Source: Pseudomonas putida (GTDB taxonomy: Bacteria; Pseudomonadota; Gammaproteobacteria; Pseudomonadales; Pseudomonadaceae). Taken from it: 64,000 nt of DNA. Both the position numbers and the translations under genes were made by a program. How positions within the stretch are numbered: position 1 is the stretch's first letter; the number at the start of each line of letters is the position of its first letter. This document shows, in pieces, positions 51,469 to 61,700 of the stretch. The stretch is from contig NZ_CP018846.1 of the NCBI RefSeq assembly GCF_002025705.1, positions 1,417,501 through 1,481,500 of the forward strand, given 5' to 3'. The notes below the pieces were generated by a model. That model worked only from the letters and a program-made list of their open reading frames with translations, was not told the DNA's origin and ran no database searches.

Positions 51469-52077
51469 TCAGCGGCGAATAACGCCGACACTCAAACCCT
51501 CGATCACCATGTCCTGTTCTTTCAGGTCGACTTCGATGGGGGCGAACTCGGGGTTTTCAGCGATCAGCCAGACCTTGCTGCCTTCACGCTTGAAGCGTTT
51601 GACGGTCACTTCATCGCCGATGCGGGCGACGACGATCTGGCCGTTGCGGGCCTCGCGACAGGTATGCACTGCCAGCAGGTCGCCGTCGAAGATGCCGACA
51701 TCCTTCATGCTCATGCCGTGCACACGCAACAAATAGTCGGCGCGGGGGTGGAAGAAAGCTGGGTTGATGTTGCAGGATTGCTCGATGTGCTGCTCGGCGA
51801 GGATCGGTGCGCCAGCGGCGACCCGGCCGATGATCGGCAGGCCGTTTTCCTCGGACTTGGCTTCAAAGCCCGGGATGCGGATGCCACGGGATGCGCCCGG
51901 GGTCATTTCAATCGCACCTTTGCGGGCGAGGGCCTTCAGGTGCTCCTCGGCGGCGTTTGGCGACTTGAAACCCAGCTCTTGAGCGATTTCCGCACGTGTT
52001 GGTGGGAAGCCGTTGTCTTCGAGGCAGCGTTTGATGAAAGCCAGGATCTCGGCTTGGCGTGGCGTCAGTTTCAACAT
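51469..52077 (-). CDS. lexA: SOS repressor LexA
   Basis: Repressor and self-cleaving S24 protease of 202 aa. N-terminal winged helix-turn-helix ([25 protein letters not shown]); cleavage site A88-G89 in RVAAGAPIL; catalytic Ser123 (HGMSMKD) and Lys160 (VTVKRF) are present. RecA filaments trigger cleavage. Upstream are two LexA boxes (52088-52103 and 52107-52122) for autoregulation. sulA follows in the operon. Confidence 0.97.
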   Translation of the reverse strand: MLKLTPRQAEILAFIKRCLEDNGFPPTRAEIAQELGFKSPNAAEEHLKALARKGAIEMTPGASRGIRIPGFEAKSEENGLPIIGRVAAGAPILAEQHIEQSCNINPAFFHPRADYLLRVHGMSMKDVGIFDGDLLAVHTCREARNGQIVVARIGDEVTVKRFKREGSKVWLIAENPEFAPIEVDLKEQDMVIEGLSVGVIRR

Positions 52078-52087
52078 GGCAGGCGCT

Positions 52088-52103
52088 CTGTCTTTTTATA
52101 CAG
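52088..52103. promoter_or_regulatory. LexA box 1 (lexA promoter)
   Basis: CTGTCTTTTTATACAG: CTG-N10-CAG, 11 bp from the lexA start. Confidence 0.88.
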
Positions 52104-52106
52104 TGA

Positions 52107-52122
52107 CTGGAATTATATACAG
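52107..52122. promoter_or_regulatory. LexA box 2 (lexA promoter)
   Basis: CTGGAATTATATACAG: CTG-N10-CAG, starting 19 bp from the start of box 1, i.e. nearly two helix turns, as in E. coli lexA. Confidence 0.88.
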
Positions 52123-52224
52123 TACTGGATGCGCTGCAAGCACAAAGCAGCAGGAAATACCCAAGATGACGCTTGCAGCCTGCAGCTTGGCGCCTTTAAA
52201 TGGCGACCGCCCAGTCACCGAGCC

Positions 52225-52253
52225 TTGACAGATGCAGGCCTGAAACGTATGTT
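52225..52253 (+). promoter_or_regulatory. likely psrA promoter
   Basis: TTGACA (52225-52230), 17-bp spacer, TATGTT (52248-52253). The -10 falls inside the first PsrA-type palindrome, consistent with autorepression. Confidence 0.6.
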
Positions 52254-52255
52254 TC
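52242..52255. promoter_or_regulatory. PsrA operator 1
   Basis: GAAACGTATGTTTC, the (G/C)AAAC-N2-4-GTTT(G/C) motif with N4, 35 bp before the psrA ATG and over the predicted -10. Confidence 0.82.
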
Positions 52256-52268
52256 AAACACCTGTTTG
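52255..52268. promoter_or_regulatory. PsrA operator 2
   Basis: CAAACACCTGTTTG, same motif with N4, sharing one base with operator 1 and ending 21 bp before the psrA ATG. Confidence 0.82.
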
Positions 52269-52289
52269 TCTCTGTCTGGCGGAGTAGTG

Positions 52290-52997
52290 ATGGCCCAATC
52301 TGAAACCGTTGAACGCATTCTCGATGCTGCCGAGCAGCTGTTCGCGGAAAGAGGCTTTGCGGAAACCTCATTGCGGCTGATTACCAGCAAGGCCGGGGTC
52401 AACCTCGCAGCGGTCAACTATCATTTCGGCTCGAAGAAGGCCCTGATCCAGGCGGTCTTTTCGCGTTTCCTCGGGCCGTTCTGCGCAAGCCTCGAGCGTG
52501 AGCTTGAGCGGCGTCAGGCCAAGCCCGAGCAAAAGCCCAGCCTCGAAGAACTGCTGGAAATGCTGGTGGAGCAGGCGTTGGTCGTGCAGCCACGCAGCAA
52601 CAACGACCTGTCGATCTTCATGCGCCTGCTGGGCCTGGCCTTCAGCCAGAGCCAGGGCCACCTGCGGCGCTATCTCGAGGATATGTACGGCAAGGTGTTC
52701 CGCCGCTACATGCTGCTGGTCAACGAAGCCGCACCGCGCATCCCGCCGCTTGAACTGTTCTGGCGCGTGCACTTCATGCTGGGTGCTGCGGCGTTCAGCA
52801 TGTCTGGCATCAAGGCGCTGCGCGCCATTGCCGAGACCGATTTCGGTATTAACACCTCGATCGAGCAGGTCATGCGCCTGATGGTGCCGTTCCTGGCCGC
52901 CGGCATGCGTGCCGACAGCGGCGTTACCGATAACGCCATGGCCAGCGCCCAGTTGCGCCCGCGCAGCAAGGCCGGTAGCGCCACCGCCAAGGCCTGA
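52290..52997 (+). CDS. psrA: TetR-family regulator PsrA
   Basis: TetR regulator of 235 aa. The N-terminal helix-turn-helix (ETVERILDAAEQLFAERGFA and LITSKAGVNLAAVNYHFGSK) is nearly identical in character to P. aeruginosa PsrA, which responds to long-chain fatty acids, represses fadBA and activates rpoS. The lexA - psrA - nagZ order is that of PA3007-PA3005. The ATG (52290) follows GGAG. Two PsrA operators over its promoter predict autorepression. Confidence 0.93.
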   Translation: MAQSETVERILDAAEQLFAERGFAETSLRLITSKAGVNLAAVNYHFGSKKALIQAVFSRFLGPFCASLERELERRQAKPEQKPSLEELLEMLVEQALVVQPRSNNDLSIFMRLLGLAFSQSQGHLRRYLEDMYGKVFRRYMLLVNEAAPRIPPLELFWRVHFMLGAAAFSMSGIKALRAIAETDFGINTSIEQVMRLMVPFLAAGMRADSGVTDNAMASAQLRPRSKAGSATAKA

Positions 52998-53037
52998 AGG
53001 CTGGGCGGGGCAGGGCGCTTCGGCTAAGCTAGCGCCC

Positions 53038-53562
53038 ATGCCTGACCTCGATTTCCTGCACATTTCCCTCGCCGACCAGCGCCTCTACGGCTTTGCCCAG
53101 GGGCAATTGTGCGTGCGCCTCGCGGTATCCACCGCTCGCAATGGCGCAGGTGAGCGCAATGGCTCGGGTTGTACGCCACGTGGGCTGCACCAGGTGCGTG
53201 CGCGGATCGGTGCAGGCTTGCCCGTCAATGCCGTGCTGCAAGGCCGGCGCTGGACGGGCGAGGTGTGGTCGCCGGCGCTGCATGCGCAGCACCCTGGGCG
53301 TGACTGGATCCTCTCCCGTATCCTGTGGCTCAGCGGCTGTGAGCCGGGCTTCAATCGCCTGGGTAGCGTTGACACCTTTCGCCGCTACATCTACCTGCAC
53401 GGCACGCCCGACACGGAACCCTTGGGCGTGCCGCTGTCCCATGGCTGCATACGTTTGCGCAACACTGATCTGCTTGGCCTGTTCGAGCGTGTTCCGGCCC
53501 ATTGCCCGGTGCGCATCGACGAGGCCGCCTGCCCCCAGTGGGCTTCACTGAATCTGCAATGA
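53038..53562 (+). CDS. L,D-transpeptidase (YkuD) family protein
   Basis: Protein of 174 aa with a YkuD domain; catalytic motif LHGTPDTEPLG (His) and PLSHGCIRLRNTDL (SHGCIR with the catalytic Cys, about residue 142). There is no clear signal peptide: the start MPDLDFLHISLADQRL leads straight into the fold, so location is uncertain. Usually makes or edits 3-3 crosslinks. It precedes nagZ by 10 bp and is probably cotranscribed with it and psrA. Confidence 0.9.
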   Translation: MPDLDFLHISLADQRLYGFAQGQLCVRLAVSTARNGAGERNGSGCTPRGLHQVRARIGAGLPVNAVLQGRRWTGEVWSPALHAQHPGRDWILSRILWLSGCEPGFNRLGSVDTFRRYIYLHGTPDTEPLGVPLSHGCIRLRNTDLLGLFERVPAHCPVRIDEAACPQWASLNLQ

Positions 53563-53572
53563 AGGATTGCCT

Positions 53573-54583
53573 ATGACCGCCAGCCTGCAAGGCTCCCTGA
53601 TGGTGGATATCGCCGGTAAATGGCTGACTGCCGAGGATCGCCAGCTTCTGCGCCAGCCGGAAGTGGCCGGCCTGATCATCTTTGCCCGCAACATAGACAG
53701 CCCGCGCCAGGTGCGCGAGCTGTGCGCCTCGATCCGCGCCATCCGCCCCGACCTGATCCTGGCAGTCGACCAGGAAGGCGGGCGGGTGCAGCGCCTGCGC
53801 CAGGGCTTCGTGCGCCTGCCGGCCATGCGCGCCATCGCCGACAATGCCAATGCCGAGTACCTGGCTGAGCAATGCGGCTGGCTGATGGCTAGCGAAGTGC
53901 TGGCGGTGGGCCTGGACCTCAGCTTCGCCCCGGTGCTCGACCTCGATCACCAGCGCAGCGCGGTGGTAGGCAGCCGTGCCTTCGAGGGCGACCCGCAGCG
54001 CGCCACGCAGTTGGCCGGGGCCTTTATCCGGGGCATGAATGCTGCGGGCATGGCGGCCTGCGGCAAGCACTTCCCGGGACACGGCTGGGCCGAGGCGGAC
54101 TCGCATGTGGCGATTCCGACCGACGAGCGCAGTCTCGAGCAACTTCGCCAGGCGGACCTGGTGCCGTTCTCCCGCCTGAGCGGGCAGCTGGCGGCGGTGA
54201 TGCCGGCGCATGTCATCTACCCGCAGGTCGACAATCAGCCGGCCGGTTTCTCACGGCGCTGGCTGCAGGACATCCTGCGTGGCGAGCTGGGCTTCGATGG
54301 GGTGATCTTCAGTGACGACCTGTCCATGGCTGGTGCGCATGTGGTCGGCGATGCTGCCAATCGTATCGAGGCGGCGCTGAGTGCCGGATGCGACATGGGC
54401 CTGGTGTGCAATGACCGGGCTGCGGCGGAGCTGGCGCTGACTGCGGCGCAGCGCCTGAAGGTCAAGCCTTCGCCGCGGATTGCGCAGATGCGTGGGCGTG
54501 GCTTTGCCAGGACTGATTACCGGCAGCAGCCGCGTTGGCTGGAGGCCCTGGGGGCGTTGAAAGAAGCACAGTTGGTTGATTGA
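53573..54583 (+). CDS. nagZ: beta-N-acetylhexosaminidase NagZ
   Basis: Glycoside hydrolase family 3, 336 aa. Cleaves N-acetylglucosamine from muropeptides in cell-wall recycling, cytoplasmic. Motifs: VDQEGGRVQRLR (residues 63-74), the KHFPGHGWAEADSH loop with catalytic His/Asp, and VIFSDDLSMAGA with the nucleophile Asp. The ATG (53573) follows AAGGA at ideal spacing; a TTG two codons upstream is a poorer start. Affects AmpC induction in pseudomonads, as known for the family. Confidence 0.96.
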   Translation: MTASLQGSLMVDIAGKWLTAEDRQLLRQPEVAGLIIFARNIDSPRQVRELCASIRAIRPDLILAVDQEGGRVQRLRQGFVRLPAMRAIADNANAEYLAEQCGWLMASEVLAVGLDLSFAPVLDLDHQRSAVVGSRAFEGDPQRATQLAGAFIRGMNAAGMAACGKHFPGHGWAEADSHVAIPTDERSLEQLRQADLVPFSRLSGQLAAVMPAHVIYPQVDNQPAGFSRRWLQDILRGELGFDGVIFSDDLSMAGAHVVGDAANRIEAALSAGCDMGLVCNDRAAAELALTAAQRLKVKPSPRIAQMRGRGFARTDYRQQPRWLEALGALKEAQLVD

Positions 54584-54618
54584 GCCGAAGCGTAGGGATT
54601 GAGTTATCTGGGGCTGCT

Positions 54619-54833
54619 GACATCGAGCGCCGCCCGCGCGGCGCATCGCGGATAAATCCGCTCCTACATTTGTTGCAACGTGCCGAACCTGACAGGCCAT
54701 GGTTGCCAGCCTTGGCGCATGTCTTGAGCCGTGCAAACCGGCTGACAACCATGGCCTGTCAGGCATGGCCACGTTGCAACAAATGTAGGAGCGGATTTAT
54801 CCGCGATGCGCCGCGCGGGCGGCGCTCGATATC
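54619..54833. repeat. long inverted repeat of REP type
   Basis: Arms of about 90 bp (54619-54712 and 54741-54833) closely matching in inverted orientation: GATATCGAGCGCCGCC-like ends, GCGGATAAATCCGCTCCTAC, then TTTGTTGCAACGTG and CCATGGTTG/CAACCATGG. Between convergent nagZ and the helicase gene. Also shares the CATCGAGCGCCGC motif with the hairpin at 14453. Confidence 0.88.
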
Positions 54834-54870
54834 ACAGGCGTCAAACTCTAAAGCCATACACCCGATGCAA

Positions 54871-57800
54871 TCACCGCCCCCGCTTGCCAGGCAAGGGGGC
54901 AAACAGCGCATCGATTTCTTCATCGCCAAGCCGCCACTGCCCCGCCTGCCCGCCATCAAGCAGGCTTGCTGCCAGCGCGGCTTTCTCCTGCTGCAATGCC
55001 TGGATCTTCTCTTCTACCGTCCCCCGGGTAATCAGCTTGAACACGAACACTGGCTTGTCCTGGCCGATCCGGTAGGCGCGGTCGGTTGCCTGGTTCTCGC
55101 TGGCCGGGTTCCACCACGGGTCGAAGTGGATAACGGTGTCGGCCGCAGTCAGGTTCAGCCCTACACCGCCGGCCTTGAGGCTGATCAGGAATACCTCGCT
55201 GTCACCCTGCTGAAACTGTTGCACCGGCGTGCGCCGGTCGCGGGTGTCGCCGGTGAGCAGGCTGTAGCGGATCTTGCGCTTTTCCAGCTCCTGCTCGATC
55301 AGCGCCAGCATCGAGGTGAACTGAGAGAACAGCAGGATCCGGCGCCCCTCGCTGAGCAGCTCTTCGAGCATGTCCAGCAGCGCGCCAAGCTTGCCCTTGT
55401 CGGCCTGATTACTCTTGGTCTCGACCCCTTTGACCAGGCGCAGGTCGCAGCACACCTGGCGCAGCTTGAGCAGGGCGTCGAGGATCACGATCTGGCTGCG
55501 CGCCGCGCCATTGCGGGCGATTTCGTCGCGGACCTTCTTGTCCATGGCCACCCGCACTGCTTCGTAGGTATCGCGCTGGGCATCGCTGAGTTCGACCCAG
55601 TGCACCATTTCGGTCTTGGCCGGCAGCTCGGTGGCTACCTGTTCCTTGGTGCGGCGCAGCAGGAACGGGCGCACTCGGCTGGCCAGGTGGGCCAGGCGCT
55701 CGCTGTCGGCGTGGCGTTCGATCGGAGTGCGGTAATCCTGGTTGAAGCGTTTCACGTCTCCCAGCCAGCCAGGCATGAGGAAGTGGAAGATCGACCACAG
55801 CTCGCCCAGGTTGTTTTCCATCGGCGTACCGGTCAGGCACAGGCGTTGATTGGCCTGCAGTTCGCAAACGGCGAGGGCGGCCTTGCTGGTGCTGCTCTTG
55901 ATGTTCTGCGCCTCGTCCAGCACCAGCACATGCCAGGCTTGCGCGCGCAGGTGCTCCAGGTCGCGCGGTACCAGGGCATAGGTGGTGAGCACCAGGTCGT
56001 ATTCGTGCAGCTTGGCAAAATGCTTGCTGCGGCCCGGGCCGTGCAAGGCCAGCACGCGCAGGCCGGGGGCGAAGCGTTGGGCTTCGTCGAGCCAGTTGGG
56101 CACCAGGCTGGTGGGCATCACCGCCAGTGCCGGGCCGGCCAGGCGCCCGTACTGTTTTTCCAGCAGCAGGTGAGCCAGGGCCTGCAGGGTCTTGCCCAGG
56201 CCCATGTCATCGCCAAGGATGCCGCCGGTACCCATTTCGCGCAGGGCCTGCAGCCAGTTCAGGCCTTGCTGCTGGTAAGGGCGCAGGGTGGCGTTGAGCC
56301 CGCTCGGCACTTCGACCTGCAGGTCGCGGGCATCGCGCAGGCGCCGGCCGAGGTCGCGCACGTGGGCTCCACCCTCCCAGTGCAGTGGCAGGTGCTCGAT
56401 GTCGTTCAGGCGCGCGGCGTCGGCACGGTCCATGCGCAGGGCCGGGCCGACCGCATCCTCGTGCAGGTAGAGCTCGCCGAGGGTGCCCATCACCGCCTTG
56501 ATGCGGCCGTAGGGCAGGGCGACGCGCAGCGCCGGGCTGTCCAGCCTGCCGCGGTTGAGGTCGATCAGCAGGTGCTCGTCGTCGCTGCGCCGTGCCAGCT
56601 CGCTGGGGCGCAGCAGCTCAGGGTTGCTGCGCAGCAGTTGCAGCACGATCGGCAGCAGGCTGTGGCGCTGGCCTTCGACCACGATACCCAGTTCCAGGTC
56701 GAACCATTCATGCCCGGGTGCTTCGTCAATGCTGGCGTACCAGTCGTCCACCTCTTGCAGGTTGAAGGCGAAGTCGCGGTGAATGTCGATGTCCCAGCCG
56801 GCCTCGCGCAGGCGTGGCAGGCCATCGCGGGCGAAGCGCAGCCAGGCCTCGTCGTCGGGCAGCTGGAGCATATCGCCGGCGCTGTCGGGCAGGGCCTTGC
56901 TCTGCCGGGTGGCGGGCTTGAAACCGAGGTCGCGCAGCACCTTGCGCAGTGCCTGTTCGGCCTGGGGCTGGCGGCGGATGCGCTGGCTGGTGCTGCCAAC
57001 CAGGCGGGCCAGGGGCTTGTCGTCATTGCCAGTGGCACGCATCCCGTCGTAGTCAAACGACAGCGCGGCACGATGCTGTATCTGGCGCTGCATGCGGCCG
57101 GTCTTGGGCATGTAGGCGCTGAATTCCAGGCTGCCCAGGGTCAGGTGCCCTTTGGGTTGAGTGTCATCGATGTGTTCAGTGCTGACTGAAGTCGGTGTGG
57201 GGACTTGACGGTTCAAGGCGTTCAAACGGTGGCTCAAGGGTACGACCAGATGTTCCGGAACGACGGGGGCGCGTGCGAGCTGACTGGCGATGAAAGGGTC
57301 CAGGTCATGGCGTAGCTTGCCCAGTTGATGGGTTGCACGGTTGATGTAATGCATCGGCTCCAAGGGCAGTGTCAGCAGTTGCGAGTGATCGCCATGGAAC
57401 CAGGCGCCACGGTAGCTGCCATCCTCCAGCCTGAGCCAGCGGAACTCGCCTTGCAGCTCTGGCCCTTCGATCAAAGGCTCAGGGTCGGCTTCGACGTGCA
57501 GGCGCCCGGTCGCCAGTGCGAAGCCGAGTATTTCTGCACCTTGTTTGCCTTGCAGGTCCACGACGGGGCGCACTGCCCGGCTGCTGGCATCAATCAGGCG
57601 CAGCAGGCGGGCGTCGTTATCTGTCACGTAGCGGGGCGGGTAATAGATCAGTTCAGGCATCGAAGTGATCTTGCCGAACTTTAAGGTTCCGTCAGCTTGG
57701 CGCGTGCCTTTGACCGCCTCCAGCGTGCAGTGCTGTTGGCCTGCGTGAACCTGATAATGCAACGCCGGGCCTTTGCGCGCCGGCCCGGGAGTGGCGGGAG

Positions 57801-58188
57801 GCTGGCCAGTGGCTTCAAGGCTTTCGACCCACTGATCAAGCGCTGGCGAAAGGGCGTCGTTTTGCGCACTCGGTGCCTCGGCCCTGCCTTCGCCATGCTG
57901 CACATTCAGCAACACGGCGACGCAATGTTTGCAGTTGTGGCCAACCGGGCAGCTGCAGCGCCCGAACACCCGCAGTTCGCTGCCGGTCACTACCAACTGG
58001 ATTTCCTGTTGGTAGTGCTCGCCGGACGAGCCAAGGCAGGTGGCTTCGATGTGCTTGTCATGCATCGACAGGACTTGCGTGCGCCCTTGTCTGGCGTAGT
58101 CGCGCCCACGGTTCAGTGCACCGCTCTGGATATGCTCGACCCAGCGCGGGTGATCCCTCAGCAGTTGCCGCGCATCGCTGTCGCTCAC
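54871..58188 (-). CDS. SNF2-family helicase with SWIM zinc finger
   Basis: Large DNA translocase-like ATPase of 1105 aa. N-terminal SWIM zinc finger (CSCPVGHNCKHC, about residues 78-89), a SNF2-associated middle region, then the RecA-like pair: Walker A DDMGLGKTLQAL, DEAQ box VLDEAQNIKSS, TGTPMENNLGELW, and the C-terminal part RAYRIGQDKPVFVFKL. It resembles RapA/HepA-type and bacterial SNF2 helicases, which may remodel RNA polymerase or DNA. The start is close to the csiV stop (1-nt gap). Target unknown. Confidence 0.92.
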   Translation of the reverse strand: MSDSDARQLLRDHPRWVEHIQSGALNRGRDYARQGRTQVLSMHDKHIEATCLGSSGEHYQQEIQLVVTGSELRVFGRCSCPVGHNCKHCVAVLLNVQHGEGRAEAPSAQNDALSPALDQWVESLEATGQPPATPGPARKGPALHYQVHAGQQHCTLEAVKGTRQADGTLKFGKITSMPELIYYPPRYVTDNDARLLRLIDASSRAVRPVVDLQGKQGAEILGFALATGRLHVEADPEPLIEGPELQGEFRWLRLEDGSYRGAWFHGDHSQLLTLPLEPMHYINRATHQLGKLRHDLDPFIASQLARAPVVPEHLVVPLSHRLNALNRQVPTPTSVSTEHIDDTQPKGHLTLGSLEFSAYMPKTGRMQRQIQHRAALSFDYDGMRATGNDDKPLARLVGSTSQRIRRQPQAEQALRKVLRDLGFKPATRQSKALPDSAGDMLQLPDDEAWLRFARDGLPRLREAGWDIDIHRDFAFNLQEVDDWYASIDEAPGHEWFDLELGIVVEGQRHSLLPIVLQLLRSNPELLRPSELARRSDDEHLLIDLNRGRLDSPALRVALPYGRIKAVMGTLGELYLHEDAVGPALRMDRADAARLNDIEHLPLHWEGGAHVRDLGRRLRDARDLQVEVPSGLNATLRPYQQQGLNWLQALREMGTGGILGDDMGLGKTLQALAHLLLEKQYGRLAGPALAVMPTSLVPNWLDEAQRFAPGLRVLALHGPGRSKHFAKLHEYDLVLTTYALVPRDLEHLRAQAWHVLVLDEAQNIKSSTSKAALAVCELQANQRLCLTGTPMENNLGELWSIFHFLMPGWLGDVKRFNQDYRTPIERHADSERLAHLASRVRPFLLRRTKEQVATELPAKTEMVHWVELSDAQRDTYEAVRVAMDKKVRDEIARNGAARSQIVILDALLKLRQVCCDLRLVKGVETKSNQADKGKLGALLDMLEELLSEGRRILLFSQFTSMLALIEQELEKRKIRYSLLTGDTRDRRTPVQQFQQGDSEVFLISLKAGGVGLNLTAADTVIHFDPWWNPASENQATDRAYRIGQDKPVFVFKLITRGTVEEKIQALQQEKAALAASLLDGGQAGQWRLGDEEIDALFAPLPGKRGR

Positions 58189-58189
58189 A

Positions 58190-58762
58190 TCACTGCTCCA
58201 TCATCTCCGGGTCCATCACTGGCATCTTCGGGGTGCCCGGTGCGGTGACCTTGAGCAGCAGGGCCAGGTGGCCGCCATCGAGGAAGGTCAGTTGGCCGCT
58301 TTTCATGTTGCTGTTGCTCTGCTTGAACTGCTCGCTTTGCAGCACGTTGCCGTTGCTGTCGAGCTGGTTGACCCAGAAGTTGGCGGCCACGGCGATGAAG
58401 CGACCTTCGGTGATGCTCAGGTTGCCTTCGATCGGGAAGTGCCCGAATTGCTCTGCACCTGAACCCAGGGCGATGCGGCTCGGCTCGCTGCCGACCTGTT
58501 GCTGCCAGGCCTTGTGCAGCAGCACGGTGTAGTCGGCGGTGGCCTCCAGCCGGGTGGCCTCATCCTGCAGCGCCAGTGGGCGCTCGGCGCCTTTGTCCAG
58601 GCGTGGGGCGCCCGCGCTCCAGTCTTCCGGGGCGAACGGGCTGGTGAAGGCGGGCACGCTGTTCTGCCGCACCAGAAGCATTTCTACCTGATACATACCT
58701 TCGGCGAAGGCGGCTGGCGCGAACAGCGCGAGCAGCAGGGTCAGGCAACGGATGGCACGCAT
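58190..58762 (-). CDS. csiV: CsiV family protein
   Basis: Periplasmic or envelope protein of 190 aa with a signal peptide (MRAIRCLTLLLALFAPAAFA) and CsiV/PF10972-like domain (YQVEMLLVRQNSVP, YTVLLHKAWQQQV, GQLTFLDGGHLALLL). In Vibrio CsiV activates peptidoglycan amidases or sulfation-type divisome steps. It lies between mfd and the helicase, a conserved synteny. Confidence 0.85.
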   Translation of the reverse strand: MRAIRCLTLLLALFAPAAFAEGMYQVEMLLVRQNSVPAFTSPFAPEDWSAGAPRLDKGAERPLALQDEATRLEATADYTVLLHKAWQQQVGSEPSRIALGSGAEQFGHFPIEGNLSITEGRFIAVAANFWVNQLDSNGNVLQSEQFKQSNSNMKSGQLTFLDGGHLALLLKVTAPGTPKMPVMDPEMMEQ

Positions 58763-58771
58763 GGATCTTCC

Positions 58772-61700
58772 TTAGGCAGGCTGTGGGGTCAGGCGCTCGA
58801 ACAGCGCCTCCAGGGTATTGAAGCGTTCTTCGGGGCGTTCCATCGGTACCAGGAAGCGGAACTGGGTTGCGCCTTCGAACTTGTAACGTTTGGGCTGGCC
58901 CTGGATCAGCTTGATCAGGGTCAGTGGGTCGACCGGGGTCTCGGCCTCGAATTCGAGCTTGCCGCCGTTGGGGCCGGCGTCGACTTTCTTGATGCCGAGC
59001 GTTTCTGCCTGCAGCTTGAGCTGGGTCAGGCGCATCAGGTTCTTGGTCGGCTCGGGCAGCAGGCCGAAGCGATCGATCATCTCTACTTGCAGGTCCTTGA
59101 GGCCTTCTTCATCGGCTGCCGAGGCGATGCGCTTGTAGAGGATCAGGCGCGCGTGCACGTCGGGCAGGTAGTCCTCGGGGATCAGCGCCGGCAGGCGCAG
59201 GTTGATCTCCGGGCCGCCGCCCAGCGGCTGCTCAAGGTTAGGCTGGGTGCCCTTGCGGATGGCCTTGACCGCGCGCTCGAGCATTTCCATGTACAGGGTG
59301 AAGCCTACGGCCTGGATCTGCCCGCTCTGGCCTTCGCCAAGCAGCTCGCCGGCACCGCGGATCTCCAGGTCGTTGGTGGCCAGCACGAAGCCCGCACCCA
59401 GGTCCTGGGTATTGGCGATGGCCTCCAGGCGTTTTTCGGCGTCGGCGCTGATCTTCTGCCGCTGCGGTGTCAGCAGGTAGGCGTAGGCCTGGTGGTGGCT
59501 GCGCCCGACACGGCCACGCAGCTGGTGCAGCTGGGCCAGGCCGAACTTGTCGGCACGCTCGATGACGATGGTGTTGGCACTTGGCACGTCGATGCCGGTC
59601 TCGATGATGGTCGAGGCGATCAGCACGTTGAAGCGCTTGTGGTAGAAGTCGCTCATCACCTGTTCCAGCTCGCGCTCGCGCATCTGCCCGTGGCCGATGC
59701 CGATACGCGCTTCCGGGACCAGTTCGGCCAGTTCTGCGGCGCACTTCTCGATGGTTTTCACGTCGTTGTGCAGGTAGTACACCTGGCCGCCGCGCAACAG
59801 CTCACGCAGCAGTGCTTCCTTGACCGTGCTCTTGTTCTGCTCCATGACGAAGGTGCGTACCGACAGGCGCCGCGCCGGCGGGGTGGCGATGATCGACAGG
59901 TCGCGCATGCCCGCCACCGCCATGTTCAGCGTGCGCGGGATCGGCGTAGCGGTCAGGGTGAGGATGTCCACTTCGCTGCGCAGGGCTTTGAGCTGCTCCT
60001 TCTGGCGCACGCCAAAGCGGTGTTCTTCGTCGATGATCGCCAGGCCCAGGTCCTTGAAGCGCACATCATCCTGCAGCAGCTTGTGGGTGCCGATGAGGAT
60101 GTCGATCTTGCCTTCGGCAAGGTCCGCGGCGGCAGCGGCCACTTCCTTGGCCGACTTGAAGCGGCTCATCACCTCGACCTTCACTGGCCATTCGGCGAAG
60201 CGGTCGCGGAAGCTGTTGTAGTGCTGCTGGGCGAGCAGCGTGGTCGGTACCAGTACCGCCACCTGGCGGCCGCTGTGCACGGCGATGAAGGCGGCGCGCA
60301 TGGCCACTTCGGTCTTGCCGAAGCCGACGTCGCCGCACACCAGGCGGTCCATTGGCTTGGGCGCCAGCATGTCGACCCGCACCGCCTCGATGGCCGCTTG
60401 CTGGTCGGGGGTTTCCTCGAACGGGAAGCCTGCACTGAAGGTGGCGTAGTCGGCGGCCGGGTCGGCAAAGGCATAGCCCTTGCGCGCCGCGCGCCGGGCA
60501 TAGATGTCGAGCAACTCGGCGGCCACGTCGCGGACCTGTTCGGCGGCTTTGCGCTTGGCTTTCTGCCAGGCTTCGGAACCCAACCGGTGCAGCGGCGCCA
60601 GGGCGTCATCGCTGCCAGTGTAGCGGGCGATCAGGTGCAGGTTGGCCACCGGCACATACAGCTTGGCGCCTTCGGCGTATTCCAGGGTGAGGAACTCGGC
60701 GGCCTGGCCGTCGATTTCCAGGGTGGCCAGGCCCAGGTAGCGGCCCACGCCATGGTCGATATGCACCACCGGCGCGCCTTCGCGCAGCTCGGTGAGGTTC
60801 TTGATGACCGCATCGTTGGCTGCCTCGCCGCGCTTTTCACGGCGCCGGCGCTGCATCACGCGCTGGCCGAACAGCGGGCTCTCGGCGACCAGGGCGACTG
60901 CCGGGTCGTCCAACAGCAGGCCGTCGTCCAGCGGGGCGATGGTAATCGCCAGACGCTCGCGGCCGGTGATGAAGTCAGCCCAGCTGTCGACCGTCTGCGG
61001 GCGCAGCTTGAGGCGTTCGAGCAACTCCAGCAGCACCTCGCGGCGGCCCGCCGATTCGGCGGTGAACAGCACGCGGCCGCTGAACTGGTCGAGGAATTCG
61101 GCCAGCGCCGCCAGCGGCTGGTTGGCCTTGGCTTCGATGGCCAGGTTGGGCAGGGCACGTGCGGGGAAGCGCTCACGGCCGGCGCCGGCTTCGATTTCGT
61201 CGGCGCTGACCACCACCCGTGGCCACTGCTTGAGCTGGGCGAAGCAGTCTTCCACGGGCAGGAACAGTTCGGCTGGCGGCAGCAATGGGCGGGTCAGGTC
61301 GCCACGGCGCTCTTCATAGCGCCCGCGCACGTCGTTCCAGAAGTGCTCGGCAGCGTGTTCGACACCTGGCAGCGAGAACACCTGGGTGTTGGCGGGCAGG
61401 TAGTCGAACAGGGTCGAGGTTTCTTCGAAGAACAGCGGCAGGTAGTACTCGATGCCAGCGGGGATGATGCCGCTGGCCAGGTCCTGGAAGATCGCGCTGC
61501 GGCGGAAGTCGACATCGAATCGCTCGCGGAAGCGCGCCTTGAAGCGGGTCACCTCTTCCTTCTGCATGGGGAACTCGCGCGCCGGCAGCAGGCGGATCGA
61601 GTCGACCTTGTCGATCGAGCGCTGGGTCTCCGGGTCGAAGGTGCGCAGGGTTTCGATCTCGTCATCGAACAGGTCGATGCGATAAGGCAGCTTGCTGCCC

